The translations under genes and the position numbers were made by a program. Positions 24,314-32,165 of a stretch of DNA of 37,021 nt are shown piece after piece; the stretch's first letter is position 1; every line of letters starts with the position of its first letter. This stretch comes from Peptoniphilus_A sp022767005 (GTDB taxonomy: Bacteria; Bacillota; Clostridia; Tissierellales; Peptoniphilaceae): NCBI RefSeq assembly GCF_050315115.1, contig NZ_JBNPOJ010000017.1:1-37021 (forward strand), in the 5' to 3' direction. The notes under the pieces were generated by a model, which searched no databases, was not told the origin of the DNA, and saw nothing but the letters and a program-made list of their open reading frames with translations.

Positions 24314-25864
24314 CTATTCTATTATATCATCAAAGAAGAAAGTTTTAATTGCAGAAATTACTTGTAGAATAAAGATAAATAATACTACAAAGCCTCCCGC
24401 TGCCGCTAAATCTTTAACTCCTTGAACCCCTTGCTCTCCGCCGCCAAATGCAGCCATTATTATAGCTATACAAGCTATTGTACAACCCCAGATTATTTTC
24501 ATAAGTCCTGGAGCTTCAGAACCTATAGGAATATTTTTCATACACATTGATGCAATAGATGTTGAAGTTGCATCTGCAGCTGTAACAAAGGACATCAATA
24601 TTACAAATAAGTTTATAGGTATTATTATAAATGATAGTGGCAAACTTTTTATAAATTCAAACAATGCCATTGTTGCATTAGTATTTGCAATAGCACTAAC
24701 TAGGTCGAGTTTACCATTCATTTGCATAAATAAAGCGTTGTTGCCCCAAACTCCAAACCAAATTATTCCAAAAATTGCTGGTAATAATAAGTTTATTGTC
24801 AAAAATTCTCTAATTGTTCTACCATAAGAAATTTGTGCTAAAAATATTCCTGTTACTGGTGCATAAGCAATCCAAACTGCAAAGTCAAATAATGTCCATG
24901 ATCTAACGAGAGGTTCTCCACCAATGTCTATTGGGTCTAATCCCCATTTCCAAAAATTATTTAACCATTCAGCCATACCTGCTGTTGAGTTTCTTAAAAT
25001 GAATAAAGTTGGTCCAACTATAAATAAGAAAATCAACAATCCATAGTAAAAATAAGCATTTAAGTTTCCAACTTTTGCCAATCCTTTACTTAATCCTGCA
25101 TATGAGGACATACAAAATAAAATTACTATTAAAACTCCAATACCTATAAATAATGGCATCGTTGGTTCAATTCCATATCCTGATTTTAGTCCCGTTGTTA
25201 AAAGAACTAAACATACAGTGAATCCAGAGGACAAACCTAAAGCTACACCAAGCATTGATAAAACATCAATTACTGTTGAAGCTTTTGAAGTCTTTATTTT
25301 TTCTCCAAACAAAGGCGTAAGAGTAGCTGTAACTGACAATTGTTGTTTCTTGTTAAAATACATATAAGCAGTTAATACGCCAATAAGTGCATAAATAGCA
25401 TAAGGTGCAAAAGTCCAGTTGTAAAAACACCTTCCCATAGCAAATCTCAATGCTTCTTCAGAAAAGGGACGTATATTTAATTTGTCTAATTCTCCCCATA
25501 TATTTCCATAATAAATTAAGGGTTCGTTAACTCCCCAAGTTACTATACCCGTAGCAACCCCACCAGTTAATGTCATTGCAAACCAAGTTTTAAAGGAGTA
25601 CTTTGGTTTTGCATCAGCTCCACCCAATCTAATTTTTCCAACTTTAGAAAACAATATTACAAAAGTTAGAATAAGTACGAATATTGTTAAAATTTGATAT
25701 AACCATCCAAAATTATCTAAGGACCAAGTAAAAATTTTATTTGATATTGTAGACAATGCTTTGTTGTTTACAAGACCAATTATTGCAGCCGACAATATAA
25801 GTATGAACCCTGGTATAAATACTTGCCATCTTATCTCTTTTTTGTTTAAATTTTTATTTTCCAT
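24314..25864 (-). CDS. BCCT-family transporter for a betaine-type substrate
   Basis: A 516-residue, 12-helix transporter of the betaine/carnitine/choline family. The Gly-rich helix reads GGVATGIVTWGVNEPLIYYG, where Trp110, Glu114 and Tyr118/119 are the TM4 binding residues. The family signature region follows as WTLFDFAVWIAYAP and ISYGRTIREF. In BetP and CaiT the TM8 aromatic box is usually WAWW followed by another aromatic; here it is Phe328, Val330, Trp331 and Tyr334, so the substrate is likely not plain glycine betaine. All known members take up quaternary ammonium or sulfonium compounds. Next to an MIO-less lyase this suggests a trimethylated amino acid such as ergothioneine. It starts eight bases after the lyase gene. 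Confidence 0.93.
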   Translation of the reverse strand: MENKNLNKKEIRWQVFIPGFILILSAAIIGLVNNKALSTISNKIFTWSLDNFGWLYQILTIFVLILTFVILFSKVGKIRLGGADAKPKYSFKTWFAMTLTGGVATGIVTWGVNEPLIYYGNIWGELDKLNIRPFSEEALRFAMGRCFYNWTFAPYAIYALIGVLTAYMYFNKKQQLSVTATLTPLFGEKIKTSKASTVIDVLSMLGVALGLSSGFTVCLVLLTTGLKSGYGIEPTMPLFIGIGVLIVILFCMSSYAGLSKGLAKVGNLNAYFYYGLLIFLFIVGPTLFILRNSTAGMAEWLNNFWKWGLDPIDIGGEPLVRSWTLFDFAVWIAYAPVTGIFLAQISYGRTIREFLTINLLLPAIFGIIWFGVWGNNALFMQMNGKLDLVSAIANTNATMALFEFIKSLPLSFIIIPINLFVILMSFVTAADATSTSIASMCMKNIPIGSEAPGLMKIIWGCTIACIAIIMAAFGGGEQGVQGVKDLAAAGGFVVLFIFILQVISAIKTFFFDDIIE

Positions 25865-25872
25865 ATTTTACC

Positions 25873-27369
25873 TCATATATTTAATAATTCTTTTGATTTA
25901 ATACAATCATAGGCTTTTTTAATATCTTTAGATATATTTCTATCTTTATCATAGTATTTAACATACCTTCTAAAAATTTCGTAAGCTTTTTTAGTACCCT
26001 TGCCAAGCTTAATATCCCCTCTCAAATCTATTGCTTGACAAGCGTGTATTGCCTCTATTCCCAATATGTAATAAATATTATCAAGCACTTGCATTATTTT
26101 GTAACATGCCAATGGTAAATTTGATGCGTGATCTTCAATTCCGCCAGCTAGTGCGTAAAAATCCATTGAAGATGGATTAGCAAGCCCTCTGTTTTGAGTA
26201 TCTAACATAGTATAAGTTTTTTGAATAGTACCAAAAGCAATCGTTGTTACTTCTTTAGGAGTTAAAAATCTTGTAAGACCTGTAAAACTTGGGTCTGCAA
26301 GTTTTATCATTCTATAACATGAAGTCTTTGATAGGTGACTTAATGCAGTTGCTATCATTTCAACCCCAACAGCAAGAGATGTTACTTCAAAATTTGAACT
26401 TACAAAAGAAGAACCTTCTTCTAATACTATACATGGATTGTCATCAGTGGAATTCATGGCAATTAGCAATTGCTTTTCGACATAATCCAAAACATCATAT
26501 ATTGAACCGTTTATAGCATGTGCACATCTAAAACATAAAGGATCTTGAAGTGCCCTATTTTCATCATAATCATAGAGATAACTTCCCTCTAAAAACTTTC
26601 TGCACATTTTTGCAGATTCAATCTGACCTTTAAAACCTCTAAGTGCATTTACATCTTCACGAAGCTGCTCCGTAACTCCATTTAATCCTTCTAAACTCAT
26701 GCAAAAAATTAAATTTGTCATTTTTACAAGTTCTCTTACTTCTTTTATTATAGTGGCAGCCATTGCCTCGCCCTGTGCATTTGAAGAAACAATACTTAAT
26801 CCATCTTTTGGTCCTAATTTTGCAGGTTTTAAACCTATTCGTTCCATAGCAAGTTTTGAATTAATAATTTTACCATTGAAACTAACATCTTCTTCTCCAA
26901 TAAAAGCTAGTCCAATATGAGATAAAGTTGTAATATCTGCTTCTCCAATAGAAGAACGCATTGGAATCCTTGGATGAATTCTATAATTTAAAAACTTCTT
27001 ATAATGTTCAAGCAAATCTAAGCTTAATCCCGTACAACCGATCAAAGCCTTATTAAGTCTTATCAATAAAATAGTTCTTACTTGTTCATCTGTATGATAG
27101 GGACCAACTCCCAAACAATGTGAATTTAAAAGATTTTTATTATACTGCTCAAAAAAATCCTCATCAAATTCTTTGTCTTTATTCCAGCCCACACCTCTAT
27201 TTAAGCCGTAAACTGGTTTTCCCTCTGCAGCCATGTCAAACAAAATTTGTCTAGCTTTTTTAACTCTTTCCTTTGCTTCTTCAGATATATCTACTAGCCT
27301 ATTTTCATATGCAACTTGATATATTTCTTCCAAGGACAATGCTTCTCCCTTTAAAATAAGTTTTTCCAT
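25873..27369 (-). CDS. Aromatic ammonia-lyase family protein lacking the MIO triad (ergothionase-like)
   Basis: A 498-residue member of the histidine/phenylalanine/tyrosine ammonia-lyase superfamily. It keeps the catalytic Tyr54 (VYGLNRGVG), LGPKDGL, QDPxxxRC, NSTDDNPC and the C-terminal EDHAS and AIDLR segments. The Ala-Ser-Gly that cyclises to the MIO cofactor is missing: the loop reads SSIGEADITTLSH (139-151), with Glu143-Ala144-Asp145 where ASG should be and about one residue fewer. It therefore should not deaminate histidine. Ergothionase, which removes trimethylamine from ergothioneine to give thiourocanate, is a lyase of this family reported to work without MIO. A neighbouring betaine-type transporter fits. 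The start at 27369 has AGAGGTGA upstream. The substrate is inferred. Confidence 0.85.
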   Translation of the reverse strand: MEKLILKGEALSLEEIYQVAYENRLVDISEEAKERVKKARQILFDMAAEGKPVYGLNRGVGWNKDKEFDEDFFEQYNKNLLNSHCLGVGPYHTDEQVRTILLIRLNKALIGCTGLSLDLLEHYKKFLNYRIHPRIPMRSSIGEADITTLSHIGLAFIGEEDVSFNGKIINSKLAMERIGLKPAKLGPKDGLSIVSSNAQGEAMAATIIKEVRELVKMTNLIFCMSLEGLNGVTEQLREDVNALRGFKGQIESAKMCRKFLEGSYLYDYDENRALQDPLCFRCAHAINGSIYDVLDYVEKQLLIAMNSTDDNPCIVLEEGSSFVSSNFEVTSLAVGVEMIATALSHLSKTSCYRMIKLADPSFTGLTRFLTPKEVTTIAFGTIQKTYTMLDTQNRGLANPSSMDFYALAGGIEDHASNLPLACYKIMQVLDNIYYILGIEAIHACQAIDLRGDIKLGKGTKKAYEIFRRYVKYYDKDRNISKDIKKAYDCIKSKELLNI

Positions 27370-27382
27370 TTTTTCACCTCTC

Positions 27383-29638
27383 TTAATTTTTTTCACTTAA
27401 TGCTTCTATAATTTTTTCTGGAGTTGCCGGATAATTAGTTATATTAGTTCCCAAAGCATGATTAATTGCATTTATTATTGCCGGTGCAGGTGCAACAGCT
27501 GATATTTCTCCTACACTTTTAATTCCATAAGGTGCTGTTTTATCATGTGTTTCCACCAAAACTACTTCTACCTCTGGCATATCCCATACATTAATGACAT
27601 GATATTTTGATAATGTCGAGTTTTTAAAATAACCTTTATTATCTATTTCAATATCTTCTGATAGAGCCATCCCTATTCCAAATTCTGCCCCACCTTCTAT
27701 TTGCCCTTCTACAAGTGCTGGATTAATCGCTTTTCCAATATCGTGAACGCAAACTAATCTTTCAACTTTAACAAATCCTGTTTTTTTATCAACTCTAACT
27801 TGAGCAAAATCTGCTGCAAATACTGCAGGATTTCCCTTTGGTATGTGTTTTACATATACTGAAGTATGATCGCATAAATTTTTTTCTCTAATCTGTGAAA
27901 TTTCTCCATAGCTAAATTTTTCATCGCTATTTTTTATTTTTACAAATCCATTTTCAACATACATATCTTCAATTTTTATGTTTTTAACTTTATTTAAAGT
28001 GTCAAATAACAAATCAATTAATTTTTCAGAAGCTTCTTTCAAAGCCCCTCCTGCTACAAAACTCACTCTACTAGCTTGAGTTCCCGCAGCATCGTATGGT
28101 GTAATGAAAGTATCCGCTTCAGTTATAAATATATTTTTAGGATTTAAGTTAAGAGCTTCTGCCGCAACTTGTTTTAATGTTTGTAAAGTTCCACAGCCTT
28201 GTTCATGAGCAGCTATTTTACACAAAACATTTCCATCGGCATTTAAAACCATCTCTACATTTATAAAATCGGGAAAAGCTCCAAGATAACCATTGCCATG
28301 AGATGCACAAGCCATTCCAATGCCATAGGCATATCTATCTGTGTTTTTGTTTTTTAAGTTTTCATAATTGTACTTCCAATTTATTTTTTCCATACCTGCA
28401 ATTACACATCTTTTAATACCAGCGTCACCAATATTAGGCCCTCCTACTGGATCCTCACAGTATGGATCTACTAAATTTTTAAGTCTAAGTTCACATGGAT
28501 CCATCCCTATTTTTCTAGCAACATTGTCCATGTTAATCTCTGAAATTGCATGAGCCTGTGATCCTCCGTAGGACCTAAAAGCTCCACCTGGTAAAGTATT
28601 AGTATAATATGCAGTACCCTTAACTTCTTGATTGTAAATTTTATATAATCTAAAAAGTTTTTTTGCATATGCATTTACAATGCTAGAAGCATTTGTAGCA
28701 TAAGCTCCTCCAGCAACAAGAGTGTCAATTTTTCTACCTAAAATTTCTCCATCCTTATTCACCGCAGTTTTAATATGAATTCTCATTGGATTTCTAGTAG
28801 TTGTTCCCTTTATAGTTTGTTCCCTGTCCATATAAATTTGAACTGGTCTCTTTTCAGAATAGGCAACAAAACCTGCAATAAACTCAAGCATAGGTTGTTG
28901 TTTGCCACCAAAAGAACCTCCCATATTAGCTTTTTTAACTCGTATTTTACTATAAGGTAAATTCAAAATTCTGCTCAAGTGCATCTGTATAGCAAATACT
29001 ATTTGACTTGCGCTAGATACAACTAAATTTCCAAATTCATCAACAGTGGCCATAGCAGAATGTGTTTCTATTGCCAAATGATGAGTTCTACTTGTGTTTC
29101 CCTCGTCTTCTACTATATAATCTGCTTCTTCAAAAGCTTTTTCAACATCTCCACATGATTTAGTGTTTTCATAAGCTACATTTGTATTACCTGTGATAAT
29201 ATTTACATCTTCCATTGCATCATCAATAGTTGCTACTACTGGAAGTTCTTCGTAGATAACCACAACTTTTTTTATTGCTTCTTCTACACTTTCTATGCTA
29301 TCTCCTAATACTAAAGCTATTCTATCTCCCACAAATCTAGCTCTGTCGTTTAAAATCATTTCATCTTTTACACCATTTATACCAGTAAACCATTCCATGG
29401 AATTGTATTTATTATGAGGTACATCTTTATAGGTTAGTATTTTATATATTCCCTTAGTTTTTAGAGCCTTTGAAAAATCAAACTTAAAATTTGCATGAGG
29501 TTTTTCACTTAAAACTAATTTGCCGTATAACATATCATCATATTTTATGTCTGTTACATATTTTGTTATTCCTCGAACGCGATCATAAGCATCATCTCTT
29601 ATTAATCTTTTTCCCACATATTTCAAATCATTTTTCAT
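27383..29638 (-). CDS. Molybdenum hydroxylase, molybdopterin-binding large subunit
   Basis: A 751-residue large subunit of the xanthine dehydrogenase family. Cofactor motifs are GGSFGGK (240-246), the GGAFRSYGGSQ loop with Arg355, EQGCGTLQTLKQVAAE, and GEISAV with the catalytic base Glu711. These enzymes hydroxylate a carbon next to nitrogen in a heteroaromatic ring, using water as the oxygen source, and pass electrons to the FeS and FAD subunits. The split three-subunit form is typical of anaerobes. The substrate cannot be read from the sequence. The lyase gene follows 13 bases later, which suggests an imidazole-type substrate. The gene overlaps the FAD-subunit gene by 11 bases. Confidence 0.93.
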   Translation of the reverse strand: MKNDLKYVGKRLIRDDAYDRVRGITKYVTDIKYDDMLYGKLVLSEKPHANFKFDFSKALKTKGIYKILTYKDVPHNKYNSMEWFTGINGVKDEMILNDRARFVGDRIALVLGDSIESVEEAIKKVVVIYEELPVVATIDDAMEDVNIITGNTNVAYENTKSCGDVEKAFEEADYIVEDEGNTSRTHHLAIETHSAMATVDEFGNLVVSSASQIVFAIQMHLSRILNLPYSKIRVKKANMGGSFGGKQQPMLEFIAGFVAYSEKRPVQIYMDREQTIKGTTTRNPMRIHIKTAVNKDGEILGRKIDTLVAGGAYATNASSIVNAYAKKLFRLYKIYNQEVKGTAYYTNTLPGGAFRSYGGSQAHAISEINMDNVARKIGMDPCELRLKNLVDPYCEDPVGGPNIGDAGIKRCVIAGMEKINWKYNYENLKNKNTDRYAYGIGMACASHGNGYLGAFPDFINVEMVLNADGNVLCKIAAHEQGCGTLQTLKQVAAEALNLNPKNIFITEADTFITPYDAAGTQASRVSFVAGGALKEASEKLIDLLFDTLNKVKNIKIEDMYVENGFVKIKNSDEKFSYGEISQIREKNLCDHTSVYVKHIPKGNPAVFAADFAQVRVDKKTGFVKVERLVCVHDIGKAINPALVEGQIEGGAEFGIGMALSEDIEIDNKGYFKNSTLSKYHVINVWDMPEVEVVLVETHDKTAPYGIKSVGEISAVAPAPAIINAINHALGTNITNYPATPEKIIEALSEKN

Positions 29639-30473
29639 AACTTATCAATTCCTCGAGCATATCCTCTAATAATCCTTGTATAGCAACTCTCTTATAATAC
29701 TTAGAACTTCTTTCTGGAATAGCTTTCTCAATCTCATTAAATCCAATTTGTTGTAGAATTTCCAAGTTTATATTTTTAAAATCGTGATTAGCAAAAACTT
29801 TTTCTAAATCAAGTGCCCTAACAGGTTTAACCCCAACAGCACCTAAAAAAATTCTAGTATCTTTCTTTCCATCTTCATTTAAAATAAAATTCATAGCACA
29901 ACTAATTTTAGAAATTGTTACTCCTGTACGAGACCCAATTTTATTAAAAATATTTAATCCCTTCTTTTTAGGTATTATTATTTCTTTAATAATTTCATTT
30001 TGACTTAAAATTGTTTTCTCTCTTCCAATAATGAAATCCTCAATAGAAACAATCTTTTCATTTTCCATTGAATCTAAAATTTTAATTTTTGCATCTAATG
30101 CAAAAAGAGCCAAAACACAATCTGCACTTTGAGATGCATTGGCAACATTTCCACCAATAGTCGCAAGATTTCTAATTTGATTTGAACCTAATTTATAAGC
30201 AGCTTTATAAAGAGACCTGAGATTTTCTTTAATTCTTTTCTCATTAATAATTTCTGTCATAGTCATAAGAGGCCCTATATAAAAATTAGAATCATCTTCC
30301 TTAAATCCCTTTAATTCATTTATCTTTGTAATTTCAATGATATTGTAATTGACAATTTTTTTATTCTTTATTTTTATTATTAAATCAGTTCCTCCAGCAA
30401 GGATATAATAATTGTCGCCCTTATTTTCTAAAATATAACAAAGTTCACTTAAATCCTTTGGTGCGAATATCAT
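29628..30473 (-). CDS. Molybdenum hydroxylase, FAD-binding subunit
   Basis: 281 residues of the CoxM/XdhB type. The FAD-binding motif ILAGGTDLIIKIKNK lies near residue 25, and the second motif RNLATIGGNVANASQSAD lies near residue 105. The C-terminal CO-dehydrogenase flavoprotein domain includes FLGAVGVKPVRA. It carries electrons from the iron-sulfur subunit to the acceptor. The start overlaps the stop of the FeS gene by four bases, and its end overlaps the large-subunit gene, so all three subunits are made together. Confidence 0.94.
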   Translation of the reverse strand: MIFAPKDLSELCYILENKGDNYYILAGGTDLIIKIKNKKIVNYNIIEITKINELKGFKEDDSNFYIGPLMTMTEIINEKRIKENLRSLYKAAYKLGSNQIRNLATIGGNVANASQSADCVLALFALDAKIKILDSMENEKIVSIEDFIIGREKTILSQNEIIKEIIIPKKKGLNIFNKIGSRTGVTISKISCAMNFILNEDGKKDTRIFLGAVGVKPVRALDLEKVFANHDFKNINLEILQQIGFNEIEKAIPERSSKYYKRVAIQGLLEDMLEELISYEK

Positions 30474-30934
30474 TTTTCCACCTCTTTACAAGCTTTTTCA
30501 ATAGCTTCTAAAATTTTCATAAATCCAGTACATCTACAAAGATTTCCCTCAATATATCTTTTTATCTCATAAGTTGTTGGGTTTATATTATGTAACATCA
30601 AAGATTTTGCACTCATAATAAAACCCGGAGAACAGTAACCACATTGAACAGCGCCACATTCCACGAACTTTTTTTGCAAAATATCCAACTGACCATCGTG
30701 TTCTAATCCTTCAATGGTTATAACTTCTTTACCATCCAACTGTGCTGCAAGCATCGTGCACGATGTAACCGCTAACGAATCCACTAATACAGTGCATGCT
30801 CCACACTCGCCCTCGCTACAACCTTCTTTAGTTCCTGTTAGTCTTAAATCATTTCTAAGTAAATCTATTAATCTTTTCTTTTCGTCTACATCAAAATTAT
30901 AGATTTCACCATTAACTTTTAAACTTATTTTCAT
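30470..30934 (-). CDS. Molybdenum hydroxylase, 2Fe-2S subunit
   Basis: 154 residues with both clusters of the family. The plant-type ferredoxin domain has Cys39, Cys44, Cys47 and Cys59 (GCSEGECGACTV ... TSC). The helical domain has Cys98, Cys101, Cys133 and Cys135 (QCGYCSPG ... NLCRC). It relays electrons from the molybdenum site to FAD. It is the first gene of the sixteen-gene leftward run, with AGGTGA before the ATG. Residues 57-61 are written with the unusual GC-ending codons TCG, TGC and ACG, which form a perfect DNA palindrome (see 30752-30765). Confidence 0.95.
   Translation of the reverse strand: MKISLKVNGEIYNFDVDEKKRLIDLLRNDLRLTGTKEGCSEGECGACTVLVDSLAVTSCTMLAAQLDGKEVITIEGLEHDGQLDILQKKFVECGAVQCGYCSPGFIMSAKSLMLHNINPTTYEIKRYIEGNLCRCTGFMKILEAIEKACKEVEK
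30752..30765. promoter_or_regulatory. 14-bp perfect palindrome inside the FeS-subunit gene
   Basis: The sequence CATCGTGCACGATG is self-complementary and GC-rich in an AT-rich gene. Eleven bases of it with one flanking base (GCATCGTGCAC) recur at 30966-30976 in the leader of the same gene. An intragenic operator pairing with the leader site is possible. Confidence 0.45.
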
Positions 30935-30965
30935 TTTCTCACCTAAATTTTATTTTAATCAATAT

Positions 30966-30976
30966 GCATCGTGCAC
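30966..30976. promoter_or_regulatory. Leader copy of the GCATCGTGCAC element
   Basis: An 11-base exact match to the palindrome region inside the FeS-subunit gene, 32-42 bases upstream of its ATG and close to the predicted start of transcription. This is a good place for a repressor site. Confidence 0.45.
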
Positions 30977-30981
30977 ACTTT

Positions 30982-31010
30982 AATACAATATAATATAAAT
31001 GTGTTTTAAA
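30982..31010 (-). promoter_or_regulatory. Possible promoter of the hydroxylase-lyase run
   Basis: On the minus strand, TTTAAA (31005-31010) and TGTATT (30982-30987) are 17 bases apart. Both are poor matches to consensus, and several TATATT-like alternatives lie between them. The position is right, but the exact boxes are uncertain. Confidence 0.35.
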
Positions 31011-31020
31011 TAGTATACCA
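31011..31020. promoter_or_regulatory. GntR-type operator candidate
   Basis: Read on the minus strand this is TGGTATACTA, which fits the TnGTATACnA pattern seen for several GntR/FadR-type regulators. It is directly upstream of the possible -35 box, and a GntR gene lies in the same run. The motif is short, so chance is not excluded. Confidence 0.35.
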
Positions 31021-31383
31021 CCAATTTAAATCGTTTTCAAACTATTTTTAACAATCTTTTCTTATTATTTTATCCCTCAATTAAAAACTCTTCCCGGGCA
31101 TTTAATTTAACTTATATACTATTTATTAATTTTTTTAATTTCTTTATTTAAGTTTATTTGTAAATATTTTCTTTTGCTTACTTTTCATAATTCATCTCAC
31201 AATATCAAATTTATTTGATTTATTACATACATGAAATTTTCACTCATTTATAAAAATATGTATATTAGATATTAACCTTAAATTTTTAGTAAACTTTATA
31301 GCTTTCTAGCTTTTTCTCAATCAAATTCTTAATGCTATAAAAAGTATAAGTAAAAAATACTTCTCTCTTGCAATTTGTGATAT
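31021..31383. other. Non-coding gap between the molybdenum run and ridA
   Basis: About 360 bases of very AT-rich DNA with no plausible gene on either strand. The longest thing resembling an ORF with an ATG near 31231 is about 14 codons. Small A/T palindromes are present (for example ATCAAAT/ATTTGAT near 31204) but nothing I can assign. Confidence 0.6.
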
Positions 31384-31406
31384 TAAAAAAGACCCCAAAG
31401 GGCCTA
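31384..31406 (-). terminator. Terminator after ridA
   Basis: A short GC hairpin (AGGCCC with GGGTCT, loop of about four bases), followed on the minus strand by TTTTTT. It lies about ten bases past the ridA stop and closes the obg-ridA unit. Confidence 0.75.
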
Positions 31407-31414
31407 TTTAAAGT

Positions 31415-31792
31415 TTATTTTACTGCTATTGCTTCGATTTCAAGAAGACCATTTTTTGGAAGTTTGGCTACTTCAACACATGATCTTGCTGGTTTATGTT
31501 CAGAAAAATATTCCGAATATACTTCATTTACTGCTGCAAAATCGTTTACGTCGTCTAAGAATATATTTACTTTTACAACTTTATCCATACTTGATCCTGC
31601 TTCTTCTAGGATAGCTTTAATATTATCAAGACTTCTTGCAGTTGCTTTTTTAATGTCGTCAGTGATAAGTTCTCCTGTTTCAGGAATTAGTGGAAGTTGT
31701 CCTGATGTAAAAATAAATCCATTTACTTCTGTAGCTTGTGAATAAGGACCTACTGCTGCAGGTGCTTTGTCTGTGTGTAGAATTTTAACCAT
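31415..31792 (-). CDS. ridA: RidA family imine deaminase
   Basis: 125 residues, the normal length. Family motifs are APAAVGPYSQA at the N-terminus, FTSGQLPLIPETGEL, and the C-terminal PARSCVEVAKLPKNGLLEIEAIA, whose Arg binds the substrate carboxylate. RidA hydrolyses reactive enamine/imine intermediates released by PLP enzymes such as serine/threonine dehydratase and so protects other PLP enzymes. It is the last gene of a growth-related operon, two bases after rsfS, and ends at the hairpin 31384-31406. Confidence 0.95.
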   Translation of the reverse strand: MVKILHTDKAPAAVGPYSQATEVNGFIFTSGQLPLIPETGELITDDIKKATARSLDNIKAILEEAGSSMDKVVKVNIFLDDVNDFAAVNEVYSEYFSEHKPARSCVEVAKLPKNGLLEIEAIAVK

Positions 31793-31794
31793 TG

Positions 31795-32157
31795 TTATTC
31801 CTCCTCATTTTCATGGTTATGGTTTTCTTTGTTTCCGTTATCTTCCCACAATCTTTCGAGATTATAATATTCTCTTTCATCCTTGTGGAATACATGTACT
31901 ATTATATCACTAAAATCTAAAATTATCCATCTACTAGAGTTTTTTCCTTCACTGTGAATTGGTTCTTCCCCTTGTTCAGATAGTTTTTCGTCAATTTCAC
32001 GTGCTAGGGCATCTACTTGTGCTGATGAATTTCCGCTAACGATTACAAAATAATCTGCGATAGAAGTCATTCCCCTTATATCTAAAACTTTTGTATCAAT
32101 TCCCTTTTTTGATTCACATGATTTAATAATAATATCTAACTTTTCTTGTACTGTCAT
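31795..32157 (-). CDS. rsfS: Ribosomal silencing factor RsfS
   Basis: 120 residues of the RsfS/Iojap family, with KGIDTKVLDIRG, SIADYFVIVSGNSSAQVDAL and WIILDFSDIIVHVFHKDEREYYNLERLW, the most conserved stretch. It binds L14 on the large ribosomal subunit and blocks joining with the small one when nutrients are short. The C-terminal tail is Asn/Glu/His-rich. It follows the LCP gene by eight bases, in the usual nadD-yqeK-rsfS neighbourhood. Confidence 0.95.
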   Translation of the reverse strand: MTVQEKLDIIIKSCESKKGIDTKVLDIRGMTSIADYFVIVSGNSSAQVDALAREIDEKLSEQGEEPIHSEGKNSSRWIILDFSDIIVHVFHKDEREYYNLERLWEDNGNKENHNHENEEE

Positions 32158-32165
32158 TTTACCTC

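Noticed and set aside
25873..27369. Calling the lyase histidine ammonia-lyase (hutH)
   Set aside because: The Ala-Ser-Gly needed for the MIO cofactor is absent, and no urocanase or other hut gene is nearby.
27383..30934. Naming the hydroxylase xanthine dehydrogenase
   Set aside because: The family is clear, but the substrate is not readable from sequence and no purine-degradation genes are present; only XdhC as a maturation protein is named.
30935..31020. A molybdenum-cofactor riboswitch before the hydroxylase run
   Set aside because: The likely leader is short and AT-rich, and I see no matching structure.
16080..31160. Possible direct repeats flanking the molybdenum run (attaatttttt-like strings near 16090 and 31128)
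   Set aside because: These are low-complexity A/T strings of imperfect match, unlike the GC-containing 29-bp repeats around the fucose operon.
31204..31219. Small A/T palindrome in the non-coding gap
   Set aside because: Seven-base A/T arms are expected by chance in DNA of this composition, and nothing nearby gives it a role.
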